From NCBI RefSeq assembly GCF_004745865.1, contig NZ_SRKZ01000001.1, positions 496,001 to 560,000 of the forward strand: a stretch of DNA of 64,000 nucleotides, in the 5' to 3' direction. Shown piece after piece: positions 17,388-24,809 of this stretch. Positions within the stretch are counted from its first letter, which is position 1; each line of letters starts with the position of its first letter. The position numbers and the translations under genes were made by a program. Source of the stretch: Hymenobacter wooponensis (GTDB lineage: Bacteria > Bacteroidota > Bacteroidia > Cytophagales > Hymenobacteraceae). Below the pieces are notes generated by a model that saw only the letters and a program-made list of their open reading frames with translations, was not told where the DNA came from and searched no databases.

Positions 17388-18383
17388 ATGCAAAACCAAA
17401 CCATTCTGCTCGCCAGCCGCCCCCAGGGCGAACCTACCGCGGCTCAATTCCAATTCGAAACCAGCGAGGCTCCTTCTCCCGCCGAAGGTCAGGTGCTACT
17501 CAAGGCCCTGTATGTCTCCGTTGACCCTTATATGCGGGGCCGCATGAACGCGGGCAAGTCGTACGTGCCGCCTTTTGAGGTGGGCCAGCCAATCTCTGGC
17601 GGCGTAGTGGCCGAGGTGATAGAAAGTCAGCTAGACAAGCTGCCCGTTGGTAGTGTGGTAGTAGGCAACCTACCCTGGCAGCAATACTCGGTATCGGATG
17701 GCCGTGGCCTGCAGCAAATCCCTACTGATCAGGCGCCCATCAGCTATTTCCTAGGCCTGTTGGGTATGCCGGGCCTCACGGCGTATTTCGGACTGCTGGA
17801 CATCTGCCAGCCCAAAGCCGGCGAAACCGTGGTGGTATCCGGCGCGGCTGGGGCCGTGGGTATGGTGGTAGGCCAGTTGGCCAAAATCAAAGGGTGCCGC
17901 GTGATTGGCACCGCCGGCTCCGATGAGAAAGTGGCCTACCTTAAGCAGTTGGGCTTCGACGAAGCCATCAACTACAAAACCGCTAATATTCCGGAAGCAC
18001 TGACGGCCGCCGCGCCCAACGGCGTAGACTGCTACTTCGACAATGTGGGCGGCGCCATTACTGACGCGGTGTACGACCTGCTCAACAAGCACGCCCGCAT
18101 TGCTCTTTGCGGCCAGATTGCCAACTATAACGCCACCGAAGCTCCCATAGGTCCGCGCCCCGAAGGCAAGCTCCTCACTACCAGCTCCAAGCTACAAGGC
18201 TTCATTGTGAGCGATTACCTGCCCCAGTGGCCCGAGGGCGTAAAGCAGCTCACCGAGTGGTACGGCCAAGGCAAGCTCCAGTTTGAGGAAACTATTACAG
18301 AAGGCTTCGACCAGATACCTACCGCTTTCCTAGGACTGTTCCGGGGCGAAAATACCGGTAAAGCCATTGTGAAGGTGGCCTAG
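17388..18383 (+). CDS. NADP-dependent oxidoreductase of the MDR superfamily (CurA/LTB4DH-like)
   Basis: 331 aa. The N-terminal GroES-like domain contains VDPYMRGRMNAGKSYVPPFE. The Rossmann domain has VSGAAGAVGMVVGQLAKIKG (nucleotide-binding Ala/Gly motif), VIGTAGSDEKVAYLKQLGFD, and CYFDNVGGAITDAV, which is the YFDNVGG signature of zinc-independent double-bond reductases. It likely reduces conjugated enones or aldehydes with NADPH in the cytoplasm. It stands between the ohr operon and the monooxygenase-like gene, so the stretch may be a detoxification cluster. It ends in GTGGCCTAG. Confidence 0.92.
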   Translation: MQNQTILLASRPQGEPTAAQFQFETSEAPSPAEGQVLLKALYVSVDPYMRGRMNAGKSYVPPFEVGQPISGGVVAEVIESQLDKLPVGSVVVGNLPWQQYSVSDGRGLQQIPTDQAPISYFLGLLGMPGLTAYFGLLDICQPKAGETVVVSGAAGAVGMVVGQLAKIKGCRVIGTAGSDEKVAYLKQLGFDEAINYKTANIPEALTAAAPNGVDCYFDNVGGAITDAVYDLLNKHARIALCGQIANYNATEAPIGPRPEGKLLTTSSKLQGFIVSDYLPQWPEGVKQLTEWYGQGKLQFEETITEGFDQIPTAFLGLFRGENTGKAIVKVA

Positions 18384-18451
18384 CAGCCGCTCGGATGGCT
18401 GATTCGATTCTGCTTCTGATAACATTCACTCTTTCCCTTTCCTTCTTTCCC

Positions 18452-18760
18452 ATGTCCGAGCAAGCTAACATCATCTGCGTAGCAGCAGAATGGCGCACCA
18501 CCCCTCAACAAGCTGATAATGTGCGCCAACTGATGGCACAAGCGGCGGCGGCAGTACGCGCCAATGAACCTGGCAATCTGCTGTACATAGCGCACCAAGA
18601 CCCGAAGGACCCCACTCATTTTCTGTTCTATGAGCAATATGCCGACCAAGCTGCCCTTGATGCTCATGTGGCATCAGCTCATTACCAGGACGTGGTAGTA
18701 GCGCAAATCGTACCCCTGCTCACCGAGCGTAAGGTGAACCTATATAAGCTACTTGGCTAG
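18452..18760 (+). CDS. Antibiotic-biosynthesis-monooxygenase-fold (quinol monooxygenase-like) protein
   Basis: 102 aa from the ATG at 18452 (MSEQANIICVAAEWR); a further upstream start would add an unlikely hydrophobic leader. The ABM dimeric alpha/beta barrel pattern is clear: an N-terminal strand, helix DNVRQLMAQAAAAVRANEPG, strand LLYIAHQDPKDPTHFLFYEQ and the ADQAALDAHVASAHYQDVV helix. YgiN-type proteins oxidise quinols; others have heme or unknown ligands. It is 68 bp after the reductase and probably co-transcribed. Confidence 0.85.
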   Translation: MSEQANIICVAAEWRTTPQQADNVRQLMAQAAAAVRANEPGNLLYIAHQDPKDPTHFLFYEQYADQAALDAHVASAHYQDVVVAQIVPLLTERKVNLYKLLG

Positions 18761-18786
18761 CCTAGCTTAAAGTTTTGTGGTCTGAT

Positions 18787-18825
18787 AACATGCCCATCAG
18801 CTAGTTGCTGATGGGCATGTTTTAT
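18787..18825. terminator. Bidirectional terminator between the ABM gene and recQ
   Basis: AACATGCCCATCAGC pairs perfectly with GCTGATGGGCATGTT over a five-base loop, followed by T-rich sequence. It lies between convergent genes. Confidence 0.88.
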
Positions 18826-18833
18826 TTCCCCGT

Positions 18834-20756
18834 TTATCCATTTAGCCGCCCGTCGGCAGCATAACTCAGTTGCCCTTGGTCTACCAGCTCCCGCAGCAGT
18901 TCCGTTACGGAGGTAGCCTGGCCTGGCGCAAAATGCGTTAGCACTTCACGCGGGGTTTTGGGGCTGGCTTTAACCAAGGTCACCACCTGTTCTCGTAGGC
19001 CACTAGGTGCCTTGGCTTCTTGTCGGGCTTTCTTCTTAGCCAGGCAAAAGTCGCAGACGTTGCAGGCGGCGGCATCCAGTTCCCCGAAGTACTCCAGTAG
19101 AAGTTGCTGACGGCACCGGCCACCGGCGGCATACTGAACCACCGACTCTGTTTTGTGGCGGGCCAGCTCGCGGGCTTGGTTGAGGCGTTTTTGGTCTAGC
19201 GGGAGCTTGTCGGCGTCGTAGCGGGGGGTGGTAAACAGGGCCTGCGGGGCCTCATGCTTGGGCTGGTACTGAATGATACCGGAGCGATGCAGGAATACCA
19301 GCATCTTGCGTACATCCACCACGCTTATGCGCAGATGCTGGGCTAAGCTGTTCTCCGAAATTCGCTGGAAGCCCGCAAACAGCTCGCCCCCGTTAAAGCG
19401 CAGCAAGCTTTTGATAAGCTGGTCGTGCTGCTGGTTGGCCACCTGGAAGCGGTAGAGGTCGGTGTGGTCGATGGGGATATGGACTCGGGCGGGATTGTTT
19501 ACGGCTTCGTTTACCTGCACAAAGCCCTCCCGCTCCAGCGTGCGCAGGCTGTTGTGGGCATCCAGGGCCTTAATGCGGTAGGTTTCCGCGAACTGCTGCA
19601 AGTCGAAACCAAACGCTACTAGCTCGCCCCCGCCCACGGCCGTGCGCGAGAAATTCGCCAGAGCCTGGTACACGCGCCGCACGGTATCCAAGGGTGGGTA
19701 GGCCTGCTGAGTCCGGCGGCGCAGTTCATCGGCATCATTAGGGCCCTGGAGCAGCACCGCAAAGGCATACTTCTCGTCGCGGCCTGCGCGCCCGGCTTCT
19801 TGGTAGTAGGCCTCCAGATTGTCGGGCGCATCGAGGTGCACTACCAAGCGCACATCGGGCTTGTCAATGCCCATACCGAAGGCGTTGGTGGCTACGATAC
19901 AGCGCGTTTTGTTTTGCATCCAGTCTTGCTGGGTGCGGGTGCGCTGTTCACTGGGCAGACCGGCATGATAGGGGGCGGCCGCTACCCCCTGTTGGCGCAA
20001 GTAGTTGGCGGCTTCCTCTGTCTGACGGCGCGTGCGGGCATACACAATGCTCGTTTTATCAGCCCCCACCCCGCGCACCACTTCCAACAGCCGCTTGAGC
20101 TTGTCTTCGGTGCTGAGCACGGAATACGACAGGTTAGGCCTAGCGAAGCTCTGCTGAAATACTTGGTGTGAAGCGCCAAAGTGTAGCTTCTCCACAATAT
20201 CCTGGCGCACCTGCTCAGTGGCGGTAGCGGTAAGGGCAATGCAGGGCACGCCCGGCAGCAGCTCCCGCAACTCCTGAATGCGCAGGTAGGGCGGCCGGAA
20301 ATCGTAGCCCCACTGCGAGAGGCAGTGCGCCTCGTCAATGGCCAGCAGGCTCACCTTCATCTTACCCACCCGGGCCCGGAACATATCCGTCAACAGCCGC
20401 TCAGGCGACACATACAGGAACTTCACCGGCCCGTAAACGCAGTTATCCAGCGTCTGGTCTATTTCCTGGTGGCTCATGCCGGCGTACACCGCCTCGGCTT
20501 TGATGCCGCGCTTGCGCAGGTTTTCCACCTGGTCCTTCATCAAGGCAATCAGCGGCGACACCACCACGCACAGCCCTGGCCTAGCCAGCGCTGGCACCTG
20601 AAAGCAGATGCTCTTACCGCCACCTGTGGGCAGGAGGGCCAGGGTATCGTGCCCCGCCAGCACCGACCGGATGATATCTTCCTGCATCGGCCGAAACCGG
20701 GTGTGCCCCCAGGTCTGGCGCAGTACGTGCAGGATATCGTCGGTGGGGTGAAGCAA
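18834..20756 (-). CDS. recQ: RecQ-family ATP-dependent DNA helicase
   Basis: 640 aa. The RecQ motif 0 (WGHTRFRPMQEDIIRS), Walker A (LLPTGGGKSICFQVPAL), DEAH box (AIDEAHCLSQWGYDFRPPYL), SAT motif (ALTATATEQVR) and motif VI (QEAGRAGRDEK) are in order. A zinc-binding RQC segment follows (YAAGGRCRQQLLLEYFGELD then CNVCDFCLAKKK with four Cys), then a C-terminal winged-helix-like tail with no recognisable HRDC domain. RecQ unwinds recombination intermediates and stalled forks 3' to 5'. It is monocistronic with a promoter-like TACCTTCG about 20 bp upstream. Confidence 0.96.
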   Translation of the reverse strand: MLHPTDDILHVLRQTWGHTRFRPMQEDIIRSVLAGHDTLALLPTGGGKSICFQVPALARPGLCVVVSPLIALMKDQVENLRKRGIKAEAVYAGMSHQEIDQTLDNCVYGPVKFLYVSPERLLTDMFRARVGKMKVSLLAIDEAHCLSQWGYDFRPPYLRIQELRELLPGVPCIALTATATEQVRQDIVEKLHFGASHQVFQQSFARPNLSYSVLSTEDKLKRLLEVVRGVGADKTSIVYARTRRQTEEAANYLRQQGVAAAPYHAGLPSEQRTRTQQDWMQNKTRCIVATNAFGMGIDKPDVRLVVHLDAPDNLEAYYQEAGRAGRDEKYAFAVLLQGPNDADELRRRTQQAYPPLDTVRRVYQALANFSRTAVGGGELVAFGFDLQQFAETYRIKALDAHNSLRTLEREGFVQVNEAVNNPARVHIPIDHTDLYRFQVANQQHDQLIKSLLRFNGGELFAGFQRISENSLAQHLRISVVDVRKMLVFLHRSGIIQYQPKHEAPQALFTTPRYDADKLPLDQKRLNQARELARHKTESVVQYAAGGRCRQQLLLEYFGELDAAACNVCDFCLAKKKARQEAKAPSGLREQVVTLVKASPKTPREVLTHFAPGQATSVTELLRELVDQGQLSYAADGRLNG

Positions 20757-20778
20757 GGCAGTCTGGATTTAAGGACTA

Positions 20779-20786
20779 CGAAGGTA
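20779..20786 (-). promoter_or_regulatory. Possible -7 element of recQ
   Basis: Minus-strand TACCTTCG, identical to the pgk element and one mismatch from TAnnTTTG. It lies 22 bp before the recQ ATG. Confidence 0.4.
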
Positions 20787-20908
20787 ACGCCGCCTACCGG
20801 GAAACGAAAAGGTATTCAGCTCATGTCGCAGGGGTAAGCGCCACAATGCTGTATAGATGCCTACTGGCGTCGCGACGCTAGAACAACTGGCCTAGAACTA
20901 CACAAACA

Positions 20909-20950
20909 ACGTCAGCACTCAAAGGTCAACGAAGCCAGTAAGGCATGACA
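20909..20950. repeat. Short GTCAGCAC...GGCATGAC repeat unit
   Basis: ACGTCAGCACTC at the left and GGCATGACAT at the right match the ends of the unit at 22366-22412 (ACGTCAGCACGC / GGCATGACGT), with different interiors. It appears to be a small dispersed repeat related to family A ends. Confidence 0.45.
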
Positions 20951-20951
20951 T

Positions 20952-20985
20952 AAAAAAAGCCCGGCTCCTAACGGAACCGGGCTTT
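20952..20985 (-). terminator. Intrinsic terminator of the 21009-21818 gene
   Basis: On the minus strand AAAGCCCGGTTCC pairs with GGAGCCGGGCTTT, followed by seven T, about 24 bp after the stop codon. Confidence 0.88.
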
Positions 20986-21008
20986 CTGTATATGAAGTTG
21001 GGAGAGGT

Positions 21009-21818
21009 TTAGGCAGCGGCCGACTGTCCGTTCTCCCGATCATCAATTGCCTTCTTGAGCTTGGCAATGGCCTGGGTAGCACGCTCCTCGTCCAGACGGT
21101 TGATGTTCAACAGCATCTTGGTCTTCTCAGGGCGAGTAATCACTGGGTGGTTCAACAGACGGATGATTTCTTCCTTCTGCGAAGCCGAGGCGTACGTAGG
21201 TGCCGGAGCTTCAGCCACTGCTGGGGCAGCAGGCTCGGCGGGTACAGCCTTCATGGCTGCTGGTGCTTCAGCCGCTACCGGAGCGGGTGCAGCCGCCGGA
21301 GTTACTACCATGGCTGGCTGGGCAGTGGGCGTGTTACCGCCATACTCCATTTCTTCAGCGGGCGTAGGCTCGTAACCTGCGGCGCGGATGATCCAGGCCA
21401 AGATGTTGCGGTACGCCTTACCGATGGCACGCGTCTGCGCCATGCTCATGATGGCAAACTCCTGGTAAAACTTCTTGCCCTGCTCTTTATTAGAGCAGAT
21501 GGCAAAACCAGCACCTACTGTGTGGCCCGACTTCATGTCGAACAGCGTCACCTTAGCCTGGTATTTGATTTCTTGCTCGGTCGAGACGTTGATAACGTGG
21601 TCGACGATAGGCACGATGCCCAAGCGCGAACCGGCATACTGCCAGCCTTCCACGTTCACGAACTCTTTACCCTGCACCGTAGTGCTGAGCTTGTTGTCCT
21701 TGATGAATTTAGCAAGGTCCGTCGCCAGATGCAGCGTTTCGTCGGAGCGTGAGATATCAAAGCTCTCAACTTTAGTCTTACGAACCGGCTCTTTGATGTT
21801 CTTGATTGCTTCGCTCAT
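21009..21818 (-). CDS. Conserved protein of unknown function with phage recombination-like features
   Basis: 269 aa. The N-terminal region (about 25-155) ends in a conserved block: QEFAIMSMAQTRAIGKAYRN followed by AGYEPTPAEEMEYG. This MAQTRAIGKxxRN...AGYxxTPAEEM pattern is one I associate with phage-encoded proteins in the neighbourhood of Erf/RecT-like functions, but I cannot name a family with certainty. A long Ala/Pro linker (about 158-208) follows, then a small helical C-terminal domain (SASQKEEIIRLLNHP...AIAKLKKAIDD), also a layout seen in phage single-strand annealing proteins. No phage genes are nearby and the gene has normal GC. It stands alone with its own terminator. A DNA repair role is a guess. 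Confidence 0.75.
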   Translation of the reverse strand: MSEAIKNIKEPVRKTKVESFDISRSDETLHLATDLAKFIKDNKLSTTVQGKEFVNVEGWQYAGSRLGIVPIVDHVINVSTEQEIKYQAKVTLFDMKSGHTVGAGFAICSNKEQGKKFYQEFAIMSMAQTRAIGKAYRNILAWIIRAAGYEPTPAEEMEYGGNTPTAQPAMVVTPAAAPAPVAAEAPAAMKAVPAEPAAPAVAEAPAPTYASASQKEEIIRLLNHPVITRPEKTKMLLNINRLDEERATQAIAKLKKAIDDRENGQSAAA

Positions 21819-22054
21819 GGCGTCTTTCCTTTTAGTCCTGTAGTACCGTATTGTTGTTCGGGTATATAACTGAATAGCCGCCGGAAAGGTGCAAAAAGCG
21901 ACATTTTTATATGTATTTTTTACTATTGATTATCAATCACTTACAAAGTATTTTTCCAACCACGTTAGGCAACTAACATTTTTGGTCGCCGAGCCGTCTA
22001 AACAGGCCTTACTGTAGCCTCTGCATAGTTATCTAGGCCACCCCTGTAGGGCCT

Positions 22055-22098
22055 GAAAAAACCCATCAACACGCTTCCGGAAAACGAGTTGATGGGTT
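22055..22098 (-). terminator. Hairpin with T-run on minus strand
   Basis: AACCCATCAAC pairs with GTTGATGGGTT over a 17-base loop. The A-run at its left side is a T-run on the minus strand, so it may end transcripts running leftward from 22436. Confidence 0.5.
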
Positions 22099-22143
22099 AC
22101 ACTGAATGGTACGGGTCAAACCGAACGCATTACCAGGAAGCAA

Positions 22144-22178
22144 AAACACACATCCGGATCTAGCTCCGAATGTGTGTT
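22144..22178. terminator. Hairpin ACACACATCCGGA...TCCGAATGTGTGT
   Basis: The AACACACAT/ATGTGTGTT outer stem and CGGA/TCCG inner stem pair around a short loop; a run of A precedes it (T on the minus strand). Possibly a second terminator downstream of the LolD-like gene. Confidence 0.5.
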
Positions 22179-22247
22179 CAACATGTGCGCCAGTGAGCTG
22201 GTTCCCAAAAGGTTATTGAGAGTAACTAAGATATTCTAGAGATATCC

Positions 22248-22357
22248 AAAAGCACGTCATCCTGAGCCTGCGAAAGACCTTGTCAGATGTGAACGACTGG
22301 CCTAGTGCCTCGTTCTAACGTGAGTAGATCCTTCGCAAGCTCAGGATGACGTGCTTT
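22248..22357. repeat. Intergenic inverted-repeat element, family A copy 2
   Basis: The left arm AAAGCACGTCATCCTGAGCC and the right arm (CTCAGGATGACGTGCTTT end) are near-perfect reverse complements. The interior, read on the minus strand, matches the interior of copy 1 (CACGTTAG, GGCCAGTCGTTC), so this copy is inverted relative to copy 1. It contains a GGCCTAG motif at 22299-22305. Confidence 0.85.
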
Positions 22358-22365
22358 AAAGGTGA

Positions 22366-22412
22366 GCAACGTCAGCACGCGAAATTCTTCGACAAGCGCG
22401 GCATGACGTGCA
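22366..22412. repeat. Short repeat adjacent to family A copy 2
   Basis: Ends ACGTCAGCACGCG and CGCGGCATGACGT are imperfect reverse complements. The ends match the unit at 20909-20950. Confidence 0.45.
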
Positions 22413-22435
22413 CTCTTTACATATACCTTAGTGGC

Positions 22436-23092
22436 CTAGCCTTCCCAGATGTGGCCGTCTTTCATCGTGATTTTACGGTCGGCCATTTCGGCCAGCTGGT
22501 CGTTGTGGGTGATGATGACGAAGGTCTGGCCTAGCTCCTTGCGCAGCAGAAAGAATATCTGGTGCAACTCTTGAGCATTCTGCGAGTCGAGGTTGCCGCT
22601 GGGCTCATCGGCGAAGATAATTTCGGGAGAGTTGATGAGAGCCCGGGCTACGGCTGTACGCTGCTGCTCGCCGCCGCTCATTTCGGAGGGCTTATGATCG
22701 GCGCGGCGCTCTAGGTTCAGCATCCCGAGCAACTCGCGGGCCCGCACGCGGGTTTCCTTCTCCGAGCGGCCCGCCAGATAGGCTGGCAGGCACACATTTT
22801 CGAGGGCCGTAAACTCGGGCAGCAAATTGTGAAACTGGAAGATGAAGCCGATGTGGCGGTTACGAAACCGCGCTAAGTCGGAGCGGCCAAGCGAGCTTAC
22901 TGACTCGCCATCGAACAACACTTCCCCAGAGTCGGGGTTGTCGAGGGTGCCCAAAATGTGCAGCAGCGTGCTTTTGCCCGCTCCCGAAGAACCCACAATG
23001 GATACGATTTCTGACTTTTCAATCGTCAGATCAATGCCCTTGAGAACTTCCAGCGTGTTGTAGCTTTTGCGGACGTTGATAGCTTGCAGCAA
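22436..23092 (-). CDS. lolD: ABC transporter ATP-binding protein, LolD/MacB type
   Basis: 218 aa stand-alone ATPase. Walker [20 protein letters not shown], the Q-loop region [20 protein letters not shown], signature [16 protein letters not shown], Walker [13 protein letters not shown] and H-loop [18 protein letters not shown] and the [15 protein letters not shown] context are the LolD class that powers lipoprotein release from the inner membrane, with LolCE-type permeases; MacB/FtsE-like partners are alternatives. The permease is not adjacent, as often in Bacteroidota. A TAGATTTG promoter element lies 39 bp upstream. Confidence 0.9.
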   Translation of the reverse strand: MLQAINVRKSYNTLEVLKGIDLTIEKSEIVSIVGSSGAGKSTLLHILGTLDNPDSGEVLFDGESVSSLGRSDLARFRNRHIGFIFQFHNLLPEFTALENVCLPAYLAGRSEKETRVRARELLGMLNLERRADHKPSEMSGGEQQRTAVARALINSPEIIFADEPSGNLDSQNAQELHQIFFLLRKELGQTFVIITHNDQLAEMADRKITMKDGHIWEG

Positions 23093-23131
23093 AACGAAGC
23101 GGTATTAGTAGTGAGCCGTAGGTACGGGAAA

Positions 23132-23139
23132 CAAATCTA
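23132..23139 (-). promoter_or_regulatory. -7 element of the LolD-like gene
   Basis: Minus-strand TAGATTTG is an exact match to the TAnnTTTG consensus and lies 39 bp upstream of the ATG. No clear -33 element. Confidence 0.5.
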
Positions 23140-23240
23140 CGGAATGTAAAGAGTTGCCGCGCAGATTGTGCAGATTAGCCTCGGCGACTGGCCTAGAAGT
23201 ACTTTAACTGCTATCTGGCTCGTCAGGATGCCCCGCTCCT

Positions 23241-24383
23241 ATGCTGTTCGTTTCTATGCCCTCTTTCCGCACCTTAGCCCGCTTTGGCTTGCTACTCCTA
23301 GGCCTGTTGCTGCTGTGTGTAAGCGTGTGGTGGCACTGGCCCCGCCGCCCGGCAACAAGTGCTACCGATTCTTTGTCTGCTACCGCGGGCCCTGTGCTGC
23401 CCCCGCCCGCCGACAACCGCATGCGCGGCGTTAACTGGGTGGCTGCCGACTCTGCTTCCTCCACCGACATGGAGCCGCTGGTACGTGCGCACATCACCTG
23501 GATTGCCCAAACCCCTTTTGGATGGCAGGCGGCCGCCGCCCAACCCGAAATCAGGTTGCACACGGGCAGCGCCAAAGGCGGGCGTGGCGGTTACTGGGGT
23601 GAGAGCGACGCCGGGCTCATTTTTACGGCTCAGCAAGCACGGCAACGCGGTATTAAGACCCTACTCAAACCCCACCTGTGGCTGCGCAACGGCGGCACTT
23701 GGCCCGGCGACATCAACATGACTACCTCCGCCGACTGGCAGGCCTGGTTTACTAGCTACTCTACCTTTATCCTGCACTACGCCGAGCTTGCCGAAGCCAA
23801 TGGCCTAGAGGCGCTATGCATCGGAACGGAGCTAGAGCACGCCAGCGTAGCCCACGAGAAAGAGTGGCGCGCCCTCATCAGGCAAATTCGCAAGGTGTAC
23901 CACGGCCCGCTTACCTACGCGGCCAACTGGAGCGGCGAGTTCGAGCAGATCAAGTTCTGGGATGCGCTGGACTACATCGGTATTCAAGCCTATTTCCCCC
24001 TCAGTAAAACCACGGCCCCTGAGAAAGCGGCGCTGCTGGCGGCCTGGCAAGAACCGTTGCGCCGCATTGAAGCTGTGCACAAGCGCTTCAAAAAGCCAGT
24101 ACTATTCACAGAAGTCGGCTACAAAACAACCCCTGATGCCGCCATTGAGCCCTGGGCCTGGCCCGACCGGATGGCCGTGGTAACCAGCGTTGATGAAACC
24201 ACCCAGCGTGTGTGCTACGAAGCCCTCTTTGAAACCTTCTGGACGCGGCCGTGGCTGCGCGGCATGTTCATCTGGAAGTGGTACCCTGGCCTACAGCCCG
24301 ACGGCCCCGTCCGCCGTCACCTCGACTTCACACCCCAGCACAAGCCCGCCGAGCGGGTACTGGCGGAGTGGTACGGTCGGTAA
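23241..24383 (+). CDS. Membrane-anchored glycoside hydrolase, GH113-like (beta-mannanase type)
   Basis: 380 aa. The N-terminus has a hydrophobic anchor or uncleaved signal (ARFGLLLLGLLLLCVSVWWH); an alternative ATG 15 bp on is possible. The rest is a TIM-barrel glycosidase: MRGVNWVAADSA, LLKPHLWLRNGGTWPGDI, EALCIGTELEHASVAHEKEW with the presumed acid/base Glu at the end of strand 4, YIGIQAYFPL, and VLFTEVGYKT with the presumed nucleophile Glu on strand 7. GTELE and TEVGY spacing is the GH113 pattern, a clan GH-A family known for beta-1,4-mannanases. Substrate in this bacterium is inferred only. It is monocistronic and divergent from the LolD-like gene. Confidence 0.85.
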   Translation: MLFVSMPSFRTLARFGLLLLGLLLLCVSVWWHWPRRPATSATDSLSATAGPVLPPPADNRMRGVNWVAADSASSTDMEPLVRAHITWIAQTPFGWQAAAAQPEIRLHTGSAKGGRGGYWGESDAGLIFTAQQARQRGIKTLLKPHLWLRNGGTWPGDINMTTSADWQAWFTSYSTFILHYAELAEANGLEALCIGTELEHASVAHEKEWRALIRQIRKVYHGPLTYAANWSGEFEQIKFWDALDYIGIQAYFPLSKTTAPEKAALLAAWQEPLRRIEAVHKRFKKPVLFTEVGYKTTPDAAIEPWAWPDRMAVVTSVDETTQRVCYEALFETFWTRPWLRGMFIWKWYPGLQPDGPVRRHLDFTPQHKPAERVLAEWYGR

Positions 24384-24412
24384 GAAAGCCCATTTCATAG
24401 TTGACTAAGCTA

Positions 24413-24807
24413 CTAGAAGCTAGGAACTAGTTCCCCTCCTCAGATGAGGAGAGGTTAGGGGTGGTTGATAATCATTGTTTACCAACCACATCATACTGAG
24501 TATGTGGTGCAGCAAGCCAGGGACCGAAGCATCTTTACCGCTGGCTACTCAACTGGCCTACAAACCGGTAGACTTGTTTGTACTTCACTCAGCGCGACAC
24601 TCCGTTGCTCATTGTTAGTATACTCTAGTGAAGCACGGTTATCCGAAGGTTGACTTAAATCCTGCCTGAAGCTCGCATTAACGACCTGATTGCATGATCA
24701 ACCTTGCCCCTAAGTGGATTTACAATACAACTGAATGACGCTGCACAACCGATTATTACCTACTTTCGCGCCTAGTAAACCACCCCGTAACCCCTCTTAA
24801 CTGACCT
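24413..24807. repeat. Intergenic region with a degenerate family C repeat and sucC leader
   Basis: The left arm (24413-24470) has AACTAGTTCCCCTCCTCAGA, GAGGTTAGGGGTGGTTGA, almost identical to the arm at 12629. A weaker right-arm match (AAACCACCCC-GTAACCCCTCTTAACTGA, in two parts) ends just before the sucC ATG. The 300 bp between them is unrelated and has a TACTTTCG promoter-like octamer near 24767. The region may be an old element split or decayed, now carrying the sucC promoter. Confidence 0.55.
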
Positions 24808-24809
24808 CT

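Larger units (their letters stand above)
21819..22435. other. 600-bp intergenic region rich in hairpins and repeats
   Basis: Contains an AT-rich upstream region of the 21818 gene, two independent hairpins (22055-22098, 22144-22178), the second family A element (22248-22357) and a smaller repeat (22366-22412). I see no credible coding ORF. Confidence 0.7.

Noticed and set aside
24465..24653. 62-codon frame in the gap before sucC
   Set aside because: It begins in the family C repeat arm and has no protein-like composition.
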